Assembly: GCA_023079485.1 (NCBI GenBank) | Contig: CM041084.1 | Span: 69,225,709-69,289,708 of the forward strand | Direction: 5' to 3' | DNA length: 64,000 nucleotides | Source: Archilochus colubris | Taxonomy: Eukaryota; Chordata; Aves; Apodiformes; Trochilidae | Shown: positions 1-11,390 of the stretch, one piece after another | Numbering within the stretch: position 1 is the first letter of the stretch | Layout: every line of letters starts with the position of its first letter | Made by a program: the position numbers and the translations under genes | The notes under the pieces: model-generated | What the model was told of the DNA's origin: nothing | The model's input: only the letters and a program-made list of their open reading frames with translations | Database searches by the model: none

Positions 1-415
1 TTGTTCTGATTCTTGTTGCCTTCTCAGAGCTGTGTGCAGTGGTCAGTGGTTTGTAAGTCCTCATACTTTACAGTTAAGAGATATTTATATAGAATGTTCT
101 TCCTAACACCTTAATATATCTGTATTTTTTAATATTAAACATTAATAAGGTATCAAATCCAACAGCCTTGCATTATTTAAAGAACACTCTGCTTTTCATC
201 TGCAGTTGCTGTTATGCTTATGAAGTTTGTGGAACGATTCATGTGGCAAAGCATGAAGATGTTGAGATTAACGAACACCATAACCATTTGTACTTGGAAA
301 AGCAGATTATGTGTACCTGCTGTGATCTAGTAAAATATGTTTTGTTCCCTTAAATACATTTCATGTAATTTCCTCCTAACAGCTCTGTGTATGTCTTCTC
401 CCCTATTCTAAATAG

Positions 416-2209
416 GAGAGGAACATTACAATTGCATTTCTGCCCTGCATAAATCTATGAGAGGCTCAGATGAAAATGCTTCCCTTTACTGGCTTGCTCG
501 GATGCTTGAAGGTGGTGAGGATCCACTCTATGTGGCAAGGAGGCTGGTGAGGTTTGCAAGTGAAGATATAGGTCAGTATTTGCAGTATTTCATACTATGT
601 TGAATGTTCATATTATATTGAAGACCTGCCAAACTTCTGGTTTCCAAAAATTTGAGAGAAAAAACAACCCCAAAGCTGCTATATGCAAAATAGGTAGAAA
701 ATACTGGAGTGCTTCATATCCAGCAAAAACTTTGTATATGCAGCCAGAGACCTACGTGTGGTGTCATTGTGATGATTGCCTGTTGCAGGAGGAACAAATA
801 TTTTTTAGGTCAGATTTTAGCAGTGTTTTAAATATGGATTCTTTTAAACTCTGATTGTAGGTCACAAGTAAATTTATGTCACAGAGAATGTGTATTATAG
901 GGATGTCTGGTTTTTTAATGACTCTGGAAGGTAAATGCCCACCCTGACTTTCAAACCTCAGATTTCATAGCTGGCTTCCTAGTTGTAAGGCATCTTCTTA
1001 ACTTACCCAGAGTAACAGATGCACATAAATAAGGGGTGAAGGGTTACGAGATCCAGGGAAGCTGTGTTTACATAAAAGCATTTTTGCATTTCTTTTTCAG
1101 TTCCAAGAAGTAAGTGAATTATACACTGCAGCTGCTGCTCAGGCTGCCACCGTGTGGCAACAGGTTCAGTCTGAAAAATACCTATGATTTAAAACTTTCT
1201 TTTGTGCAGGAGATAAGAGAGAATGCTGTGCACTGGGGGACTGTATCTTATGTACTGCAATGTATTGTACCAGAAGCTTCAGCATCTGAGGAAGCAGTTT
1301 TGAAGTGTGCATAGATAACCTTTCAATGTAAAGGAGGGGAAAAAAATAAAAGAAACAATAAGTAAAGTGAACTGACTTTAACCTGCTTTTGTCTGATCCC
1401 TTTTTGCAGGGCTGGCAGATCCTCTGGCTTTAACACAAGCAGTTGCTGCTTATCAAGGCTGTCACTTTATTGGAATGCCAGAATGTGAGGTATAAGCTTC
1501 ATTAATTTGAAGTGCTGATTTGAAAGTGCTGCAAACTGTAAAATTTACCTGTAATTATAATAAGAAATGGAGATTGCTAGGACAAGACAAATTTAGTTAC
1601 TTGTTCATTCTGCACACCCCTTCTTTGAAAGTGAGAGAACACTGTAGTTTGAAATACAATTTACTCCATATTTATTGTTAAAATCTGGTATGTGAACCAA
1701 CATAATTTTCCTATAATTTTTTCCTCTTTGTTATAAAGAAAATAATATATTCGGATATTCTAAGGAAGCTGTTCCTTTCTAATAGTGAAAATCAGGAAGA
1801 CCTGTTTTGTTAAATAATAATATTAATTTAAAAATTTAATTCCTGTCATGCTACACAAACAATTTGAATAATTGACCTTTTCCCAAAGAGCCTAGAAGCA
1901 GTCATTTAACATTTTCCCTTCTCCTGTTTCCAGGTCATTCTAGCACAATGTGTAGTATACTTTGCTAGAGCACCAAAGTCTATAGAGGTGTACAGAGCAT
2001 ATGGCAATGTCAAGGAATGCCTGAGAACACACACGGGACCTCTGCCACCCGTTCCACTGCATCTGAGAAATGCCCCAACAAGGCTCATGAAGAACTTAGG
2101 CTATGGTAAAGGCTATAAATATAATCCCATATACAAAGAACCTGTTGAGCAGGATTATCTACCAGAAGAGTTGAAAGGAACAGACTTCTTCAAGGAACGA
2201 AAAACGTGA
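416..2209 (+). CDS. WRNIP1: WRNIP1, last three coding exons (gene enters from left edge)
   Basis: Werner helicase-interacting protein 1 is a nuclear AAA+ ATPase of the RarA/MgsA family that acts at stalled replication forks. Three exons are visible: 416-571, 1410-1489 and 1934-2209 (TGA at 2207-2209). Each is flanked by AG and GT, and the phases join (E-D-I-G | L-A-D-P, then P-E-C-E | V-I-L-A-Q-C). They encode the C-terminal MgsA/RarA-type oligomerisation part: [19 protein letters not shown], the [13 protein letters not shown] segment, [11 protein letters not shown], and a tail with [12 protein letters not shown] and [10 protein letters not shown]. The match to vertebrate WRNIP1 is residue-by-residue over long stretches. 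The N-terminal UBZ finger and the Walker A/B motifs must lie left of the window. WRNIP1 next to SERPINB1/SERPINB6 is also the arrangement at human 6p25, which supports the serpin assignments. Stretches 1-415, 572-1409 and 1490-1933 are intron with no other gene seen. Confidence 0.97.
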
Positions 2210-2705
2210 CCACCGTGCTTGGAATGGGGTTTGATTTTATGACTCAGACATTTGTACTGGGTTTGAAATTTCCTGTACAGTTTCAGCCATCTATTATTGT
2301 GGTTGAGAGTATTAAGCCACTGAGCCTTTCAGATACTTTTTTATCCTGGTTTTACTGCTGTTATTCTGAAGGTGTTTTGTAAAGCATTGCAGTTAGTGTA
2401 GAAATACAAAAGTAGGATTTATCAGCATTGTGCTCTCACCCTCTGGTTCAAACAAAATGGAGAAGAAATCTGAGATTCGTGTTTCTGGCTCTTTCTGTGA
2501 GGCAAGGAATATTATTATGCTACTTTTTAAAATGAATATATATTTCAGATTCTGAGAATGTTTATTTTCTGGAAAAAAAGTAAATTGTATTCTCTCTGCT
2601 AAAATACAGTAAAAAAAATTACAGTGTAATTCTTGTTCTTACGATGTTCCAGAGATTAATTTTCTACATCATTTATTGAACCAATAAAGCTGTTGAGTGA
2701 TGTCT
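2210..2705 (+). other. WRNIP1: WRNIP1 3' UTR with poly(A) signal
   Basis: AT-rich sequence follows the WRNIP1 stop codon. A canonical AATAAA lies at 2683-2688, followed by a GT-rich stretch (TGTTGAGTGATGTCTGTG) typical of a cleavage/polyadenylation site. The end near 2705 is inferred from that signal. Confidence 0.75.
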
Positions 2706-5627
2706 GTGAATTTCTTTAAATACACTTATGACACCAGTGTGATTTTGAAAGTGTGAGGCCCCTTTATCATCCCTACTTTCCAGAGCAAGTTTAAGTAATT
2801 TGGAAATAAAATAATCATGAAAACAGATGAACGTTGCTAGTTTTTAAAGTTGTGTGACTTAAAATATTTATTATGTGATGACATTTTGGGAAGTGCTTTT
2901 GGAAGGGAGATTCCTGGTAGTGAAACACTCTGATACGTTTTCAGTGATGCTTCAGGAATTCCATTAGCTTTGAATTGGAAAGTGGAGAGACAAATTGACT
3001 TCTGGGTGTTAAGAGAGTTTGGCTTCCTCTTCTTACAGCAAGCATACCCCCATCCGAAATTGCTGTTGACTGAACATTTCAGTAAGTGGAATGTATGGTC
3101 CCAGCAATGCCCTGATGCTGACAGTATTCCTTCACTTATGTGATGATTATTTTTCTTCTCAGACCTTCTTAAGTGTGCAGTGGTCCAGTGAGCTGAAAAG
3201 GCAACAATTGCTAAAACAGCAAATAACTGTGCTAACTTAGGCAGCAGAAGAGGAACATGTTTGGTGAAAATTACAGCAGATATTTAGCAAAGAAGATTTT
3301 TCATTACTGAAATGCTGAGATGCCACTGAGGCAAGTGTCCAGACTTGTCACAGTGCCATAGAATAATCTGTCCACCAGTGATGAGGATGTGTGTCTTGGC
3401 TGAAAATTGCCACTGACACAGCAGAGCAGCACAGTTACAGCTGGATTTGCTCAGTAGCTGCTCAGGATTTACTTGCTACACACCTTATATACCTTTGTTA
3501 CTGGGCCTGTAATGGTTATCTGATGGACTTCAGGGATTTCTGTCCTGATCCTGCTTAATTCATGAAATGTGATGAGGTCCCAATTTAGCACTTTCATATA
3601 GAGCTTCTGATCTTTTTGCTATTTGACTAGGACTGCTGTGGTTCTGCTAAAAGGAGGTGGCTTTGCTGACTTCCCTGAGAGGTGTCAGAATATTACTAAC
3701 TCTTTTCCAAAAGGACTACTTACCTCAGATTTTTTTTAATAATACTAAATATTTGCTGTTGGGTTTTGGTTGTTCTGTTGTTTTGTTTTTTTTTTCTGGG
3801 ATGTGTTGTCTGAACAGAGAGTGGTGCTTCATTTCACCTTTACAGTATTGCATTTAACAGATTTTAAAAGTTTGGATTTGGCAACCTACTTAAATTTGTA
3901 AGTATTTTTGAGCAGAGGAAGAAAACTGGTCTGTGTTGCAAGACAAACCTCTCTTAGGGCAGGGCACTCTGAGGTCCAACAGGTGTTCCAGCAGAAGTGC
4001 ACAAATAGTGCCCTGAGCCTATAGCCCTCAGGACTGGTCAGCCTGGCTCAGTGCTGCTGCTCCAGATCCAACTGACCTCTCTGCTGGCTTGCTCAGGACT
4101 GAGCTGAGCCTGTGCTTCAAGCCTCACCTTTTATTGGCCCCCTAATCCTGCTCATGCGCAGTTGGGGCCCGCCCTAATCAGGCACAGGTGGGCTTAACAC
4201 AAGCTCACGCCCACTGCCTGGTAATTAGTGGCACCTGGTTGCCTCATTGCCTCGTTTCACTACAGGTCTGCTGTGCAGCCAGACTGAGCTCTTTGCACCT
4301 CTCTAGCTGTACATGGGATACAACCCAGCTGCCTGCTATCCAGCTACCTGATACATACAAATTGCAGGCAGTTATTTCTTGATAGCAGAGGTATTTGGTA
4401 CTGGAGGGAGCTCAGATCAGACAGGATGTCACAACTGTGCATGCAAAGTTCTTCCAGAGCAACTTTGACAAACCAGGAAGTTTGTGGTCTGCAGATGTAG
4501 CAGTAAATACAGCTGATTTCTCTTTTCTGTATGCTACAAAATAGATTGTGGACAAGATAGATTGGCCTTGACCAAAGGTTTTCAATATACAACCTAAAAA
4601 ACTTTATACTGACAGTCCATGAAGGAACTCCCCAATTACTGACTACTCTTGTCCAAAGGGTATTTACATCGCAGATAAACTTCACTCTGAGGTATCCCGC
4701 TTGGTAGTTTTCATGTTAAGTTCTTCTGCATGACAGAAACATAGATCTTTAAACAAGGATCATTTACTCCTGGCAACATTGTTTTCATGATGTTCATTTT
4801 AACCAGTATTAATTTTAATTTTTAAGATGCAGAGAACTGATACAAATACCTTTTTTTTAATGGCCTGTGATTTGCAAGCTGGAGTCAGGTTGCAAAACAA
4901 ATCAAATCAATGGGTTGGTAGCCTGAAGATGTTGGATTTTTTTGTCTTACAGGTGTGTAAGAGGTTGGTGTCTTTCCTTTTCATATAACTGGCAGTCAGA
5001 AGTGATGGATTCACGTATTTTGCATTCTTACTTTCTTTAGTACAGCTTTGCTAGTACCCGATAGTTCTCAAATCTCATTCACTATTAGCTTTTACCCAAG
5101 GGAAGCCCCAGAGACTATTTTGCCTGTGATCAACAGAAATCTTCACTGAAAGCCTAAACTTTTATTCAACACTTGATCAGACTTACCTTTGTTACAACAA
5201 ATGGTGTCTGAGAAGTTATAGCAAAAGATGTACAGAAGGTCTGCAGAACAATAATCAAGTGATTTGCCCTCTGTTCCTCTCTAGCTGTCCAGTCTTATCT
5301 AAACAGTGGGTTATAAAACTGGTAGTAGGTTTGGTATCTCTCCACCATATCTGAGGAGGCTCAGAAGCTGTTTGTAGCGATAGTTTTTGAAAGCTTTAAG
5401 CAAAGTATCTTTCTAAAGCAAGTGTTTCTAAAGCAAGCTTCACTTACATAAATGTGCATGGTTTTCATTTTAACCCATAATTCACTTGTGGTGTTTTTTT
5501 CTGTTAGAACTTTCTTGTTTTCTGACACTTTCTGACTTGTTTTCTGACACTTCACAGGACGAGAGCCAAAGTACTAAGGGGATTTTCTCCTAAGTGCCCA
5601 TGGGCTGGCTAATACATAATACAAATG
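2706..5627. other. Intergenic region, no gene seen
   Basis: AT-rich intergenic DNA between WRNIP1 and the first CR1 element. Open frames are short, lack homology I recognise and show no paired splice sites. The only distinct piece is a GC-richer block at 3940-4330, listed separately. Confidence 0.6.
3940..4330. repeat. GC-rich block, possible decayed interspersed repeat
   Basis: The block stands out from its AT-rich surroundings and has the texture of an LTR or other transposon remnant: pyrimidine-rich, with CTAATCCTGCTCATGCGCAG and CCCGCCCTAATCAGGCACAG. I cannot assign a family, and I see no terminal repeats or target-site duplication. Low confidence. Confidence 0.3.
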
Positions 5628-6288
5628 ATAGAATCATAGAATTGGCTGGGTTGGAAGGGACCTCAGAGATCATCAAGTCCAACCCTTGATCCACTACCGC
5701 TGCAGTTCCCAGCCCATGGTACTGAGTGCCACACCCAGTCTCTTTTTAAGTATCTCCAGGGACAGAGAATCCACTACTTCCCTGGGCAGCCCATTCCAAT
5801 GTCTGATCACCCTCTCAGTAAAGAAATTCTTTCTAATATCCAACCTAAACCTCCCCTGGCACAACTTGAGACCGTGCCCTCTTGTCTTGCTGAGAGTTGC
5901 CTGGGAAAAGAGACCAACCCCTACCTGGCTACACCCTCCTTTCAGGGAGCTGTAGAGAGTGATGAGGTCTCCTCTGAGCCTCCTCTTCTCCAGGATGAAC
6001 AGCCCCAGCTCCCTCAGCCTCTCCTCGTAGGATCTGTGCTGGAGTCCCTTCACCAACGTGGTTGCTCTCCTTTGGACCTGCTCCAGGACCTCAATCACCT
6101 TCCTGAACTGAGGGGCCCAGAACTGGACACAGGACTCGAGGTGTGGCCTCACCAGCACTGAGTACAGGGGCAGAATCACTTCCTTGGACCTGCTGGCCAC
6201 ACTGTTCCTGATACAGGCCAGGATGCCACTGGCCTTCTTGGCCACCTGGGCACACTGCTGGCTCATGTTCAGCTTCCTGTCAATCCAA
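5628..6288 (-). mobile_element. CR1 LINE, 5'-truncated 3' end
   Basis: Chicken-repeat-1 non-LTR retrotransposon in minus orientation. The + strand begins with the reverse complement of the CR1 3' terminal repeat (ATAGAATCATAGAATTGG). It then runs back through the C-terminal part of ORF2; the minus-strand frame at 5694-6266 reads as the tail of the CR1 polyprotein, with [20 protein letters not shown] and [19 protein letters not shown]. Only about 660 bp remain, so the element cannot move by itself. Its 5' truncation point matches that of the CR1 at 53418-54078. Confidence 0.92.
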
Positions 6289-7082
6289 ACGTTCTAGACC
6301 CAGCAGTTTTTCCTTGTGGCTGAGTTTACTGCCTAGGCTGGGTTCAGATGCCTTGTGCTCATCCCCTTCCCCTACTCCTTCCTTTCCTTGGAAGCTATCA
6401 GTTGTCTCCTCCCGTGCCTCAGGTTATCTTTTCCAGTGCTGAGGTAAGGCTGAGCAGCCTGTGCTCGCCTTCAGAGGGCAGCACAGCTTCTCAAAATGCT
6501 CTGTGATGCTTTTCCATTCCTCAGCCCCCAGGGGTTTCCCTTATCAGTCCTGCATGAAAAGAAATCGTGCCTCTCAGAACACAGATAGGGCGATTTAATG
6601 CATTACTAAAATGCTGGCAACACCAAGGTTCAAAGGCCCTGTGCCTCCTTCAAAGGCCTAGGGCCTCCTTCCAAGCAAAGTATTATTCACCATTTCCCTT
6701 CCCATCCCTATGATAATTAGCAACATATGACACCGGAAACAAAGCAGCAACAGAGTGGCTGCTCCCTGTTCTCTCCCGTCTCGCTGCTGTTCATTTCTTT
6801 TATATTCTCTTTAAAGAAAGTAATCTCAACTATCTGAAGAACTCCATGCTCCATTAGAAAGTCCTCCAGGACCCGATGCATTCACAAATGCCCCTCACTA
6901 TTTTCTATCACTCTGGAACAGACCCAAGACTAAAGTGTCCATTTCCTGTCAGGATGCTATGTAACATCAGATTGGTAATGCTGCATTCAACAAGCAGAAA
7001 CCAATCTTTCAGTGAAATTGCTTCAAAAGCACAAGATGAAAGAATGAAATGTATTTCTTTGTCTCCTGGCATTTCTGTCCCT

Positions 7083-7118
<36 letters not shown>

Positions 7119-10100
7119 GAGCTCTTTTAAAGAGCAACAATGGTCTCTTCTTAAGAATTGCATGCTGATGTACTGTGGTTATTTATCTAGAGAGTGGAGA
7201 GCTTTACGGAAATACCAGATAATGCAATGTCACCAAAATCTTGGATTAACCCCATCAGGTGACAGTTGCATCTACTGCAAGGATCACCATAAAAATCTAC
7301 CATACTATAATCTCTTTTTGTCTTATATAAATTGTTCTAGTCAGAAGTAACACTGATCCTGTGAAAGGATATGCTCTGTCTTAGGGGATTAAATATATGT
7401 GAGAAACAATTTGTACTAATCATTTCTCCCAAGAGTAACATACTAATGTCAAAGATAACATAATGTCAAAAATATGGATAGCAAGACCAGAAACATTAAT
7501 TAAATAATGCCCCAATTAATTCCACTGCAGTTTTAAAGAAAAATATAAAATATTGTTTCCATTATTTATGTAGTTTGATTCTTGCAGATAAAAAGCTTGA
7601 TGATATAGCTGGTAAGGAGTTATTGCACTTTGATACTAAGTTCTTGCATAACATCATTACTTGCTTCAGTTTCCTTGTGCTGTTTTCCATGCACAAAGAG
7701 TTTAAATTCTCAGTTAACCTCTGAGTTGCACTTCTTCCCTTTTCTATGAGTGTTTTCTCTTGTGTTGAGAGAAAAATTCTTGGCCAAAATGACAGTCCAC
7801 AGTTTCCCATTCTATAACTTAAAACCCAAAGTGATTGTAAAGGCTGGTTGGTTGAAATTCTAGTTGACTTGAAGAGGTAACATCATCTGGCTGATGTGAT
7901 AAATTCATCCAGCACCCACTCTGTGCACTTTCAGTCTGCTTCCAGACAGGCTGTGCTCCCCAGGGATTTGGCTGTGGTTTTTGTCTTTCATTTTTATTAG
8001 GTAGTTGGGGATTGCATAGGCCCCCTTAGCAATATGGATAAGAATGTGTATTTATTTAGTACCGTAAGATGATGTGACAGACCTAGATACATTTGCTGTA
8101 GAAAAAAACATCTAAATAAAAATACAAACAAGAGCCAGTTTCTGATTCCAGTTGCACTTTCTAACTCAGAAGGTTCAAGTGAATTGCACTGGTCTTATTC
8201 CTCTCTAATGAAACCATATTAAAAAAATCAAGACAAATATCTTTCTCCAAGACATCTGGGGCCTTGATCAGGTTTATGTACTTCACTAGGCTTTCAGTCA
8301 TACATAAATACATAAAAATATTTAGCAGTGTAAGTATTACTAAATGTGCTCTGGTATCCATTTACATAAACTTATCTCTAAGACACAAGGACTTAAAATC
8401 CAGAGATAACTGTCTTCCTTATCCCCACTATGATATTTACTTTCAAGGAAGAGCAACTTAAACTGTATGAATCACATAGAAAGATGCCAAATGGTTGTGG
8501 TGGGTGGTGCTTTTTCTTTTTAAATTACTGAAATAAAAGGGCTATCATAAAGATTCTATCTAAGCAGACATCCAAAGTCTGGCTTACTCACCAAATTACA
8601 GTGTGCAAATATTGCTCTGAGTTTTTGATTGTTATAGAGCACAGTCTGCTTAGGAGAGGCCAAAATGTACAGTGAACTCCACCTACTGTAATCCTCTTTT
8701 CACTGGAAGAAACTCACATGTTGTTTTCTCAGAGCAGCAGCCTCTTGCAAATTGGTTTTGAACAGGGAAGTTCATGCTCAGTTACTTACCCATCCCTTCA
8801 AGGAAATTTAACTGCATTTAACTTTGCCATCTCCTAATTTGATACAAAAACTGTATATGGAAAGTACTTTTATCATCTTTTTGGTATATTGTGTGTGGAT
8901 TTATGACTGCTACTCAGGTAAGACTAAGGCTAGGATCCTGATTTTATACTGAGGCTTCTGATGTGGCATTCTCTCATCTTGCATGTTGTATTTCCAGTTA
9001 TTTAAAATTATAGCTTCTTCATTGGTCTTCAAAGCATCTAATACAGAAAAATTACCAAGCTTTGACTACAGTGAGACCTGCATTCATTCAGTAGTTCCAA
9101 AAATAAGTCCTTTGCATGAGCTACTTGAAGCCACATTTTATTTTTGAGAAATGTGACTATTGTTGGCATTCCACTTTTCCCTGTTGGAGGCAGCCCTTGG
9201 CCCTCACTTAGCCTGACAGGACCACAGAAAATAAAGTATTAAGGAAAAATACCCATGATGGTCTTTTTGAGGGACATGAACTGGGGAAGAGCAGGAGATA
9301 CTTGCCAGCAGGTCTGCTGTATTTCTTTTCAAATGGCTGCATGTGAAGCAAATAATGCTGACTTCACTGAGACTCTTATTGCTGAGATTTTGTGTCATGT
9401 ATGGTGGTCATAGCAAACCAAGCACATCTCAGTGTAATAGTTCTGTTTCTGAACACCAAGACCAAAGTTGTACAGGTCTCTTCTTAAAGCTACACTGATT
9501 CATACTGTTGTGTAAGGTTTTATCTTTATTCTGATCACGTGGTTATTACAGCCCTCAAAGCCTTCAGACATCATATATCTTGTATGCACAGACTGAGTTT
9601 AGTGTATAAAGATAAGGATGTAATTACAAGGGAGTTTCTGAGCCTTGCTTAGTCAAAACCCACTAGGGCAGGAGCAGCTTTACTTGCTAAAAGGCTGAAG
9701 ATCACAGCCCAGAAAAATGCACAGTCCAACCATGCAAAATTTTTACATGGGTTTTATGTTAATATTTTTCTCACTTGAAAGCATTTGTTTTTCAAAGCAT
9801 TCACCAGGAGAAGGGATACATTCGTATCTGCACTGTCCAATACATGCTCTCTTTTCCAAACTTACCAGAGCTTTAATAACTGAGGTGTTGTTAACACATG
9901 GAAACGTTTACTAATGTGCAAACCAAGTCCTTGTGTCATTTCACAAAAACCATTTCTCTCCCCCTGTTCCCTGTATGTGCTAGCAGCTGGGATCATTACA
10001 CTTACAGGGGAAGCTGATGGTTCACTCAATCATCTCTTCTACCAAGTACTTTATTTTTCAGTATTTTCACCTCCTCTGAACAAGCCAAGGACTTCATACA

Positions 10101-10478
10101 GAAGATCACACCTGTGGCACCAGTGGTTTCCTTTGGAGGTAGCCTTCAGGTAGATGGGTATCTTTGCACTTTAAAATTAGCTGAAATTCTGTGCAGAAAT
10201 TTCCATTTGAAGAAAAATACTTTTATTTATTGCTTAAAGCCTAAATTTGCAATTACAGAAATTATTGTGCCCTGCCTTGAATTGAGGTTTTACAGGTAAA
10301 TGCTACAGTACCTAGGATATACATGATACAAGCAAATAACCACCAAAAATAAACACAGAACACTATGTGATTACAGTGGCTCCCAGACATAAGGCTGTAT
10401 AGTACAACAGGTTTGTGTATAAAGAGGTAGTGGAAGTCAGCTAAGTAAATGTTGAATCCTTGCACATGAAAAGACATG
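6289..10478. other. Intergenic region, no gene seen
   Basis: AT-rich sequence between the CR1 and the presumed SERPINB1 3' UTR. It has a 30-base T run at 7088-7117, possibly the poly(A) of an old minus-strand retrocopy, but no recognisable body follows. No coding exon or RNA gene could be supported. Confidence 0.55.
7088..7117. repeat. T30 homopolymer
   Basis: Uninterrupted run of thirty T on the + strand. It may be slippage-prone or the remains of a retroposon tail on the minus strand. Confidence 0.85.
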
Positions 10479-11390
10479 TTTATTGCAAATTATACACAGT
10501 CATCCTCTGGGAAGCTGAAGTATTTTTTGAGGATCTGGCCAGAAGCTTCAAGGTAGGTGCAAGAAGACACCCATTAGCTTCAATCACCTAAACCTCCAAG
10601 CCCTGACATCCTTTCACATTTTCAGCATCTGTAAATTGTACCAAACTATAAATTTTAAAACTACTCTTTAAACATGTCACCTAGAGTTGTTATTAATTTC
10701 TTCTGCTCCTCATTCAAAAGCTGTATTGCACGTTTTCTGGCTAATGGTTGGAAGGGGTTACTCTTGTTTAAGTTTCTTAATCCTTTCTCTATTAATAGAT
10801 GTTTCTAAACAAATGTTATCTGACCTTCTCTTTCACAACAGTGTAAACTCAGCTGTTCAGGAACATGCCTCTTGGTGCCTAGAAGTATTTTATTAAGATA
10901 TGATTGAAAAGCAAGACTTAAGGGTAGAAATAGCTTTGGAAAACATCCTTTGCAAATGGCTAGAAATAGCTTTGCAAAACTATAAATGCATAAGGAATGA
11001 CTTGGATTTGTAATTAAATTATTGCAATGGGATTTACAATTAAGGTATCACAACAGGGGGCTGTCAAAACAGAGAAACACATGCAAGGATACATACAAGC
11101 TGATCCTGCACTTTACAAGAAACAAATTTCTTCCAAGAGAATATGTATTGCAAAAGATTTCTTCTGCCTACAGTTTACATCTTCCTAGTTATTACAGATG
11201 AAATAAATCTTAAGAAAAAGAAATTATTCCTCAATTTCTCTGGGAATTTTTTACTGGGAAAGGCAAAATCTCAGTCAAATTTACCAGGAAGTCAAGACAG
11301 GTGCATTAATTTTCTGCATCAAAATCCAACTAATTTAGGAGCAAAGTTTTTACTAAAGCAAGAACTGGTCTGCAAATGCTAAGTTCTGTT
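10479..11390 (-). other. SERPINB1: SERPINB1 3' UTR (inferred) with poly(A) signal
   Basis: Downstream of the SERPINB1 stop codon on the minus strand, the first convincing AATAAA is at 10484-10479. A second possible site lies near 10215. The extent of the UTR is inferred from signal position only. Confidence 0.45.

Noticed and set aside
1906..2088. Minus-strand open frame over WRNIP1
   Set aside because: Antisense shadow of the WRNIP1 last exon.
5694..6266. 190-codon minus-strand open frame
   Set aside because: C-terminal remnant of CR1 ORF2, not a host gene.
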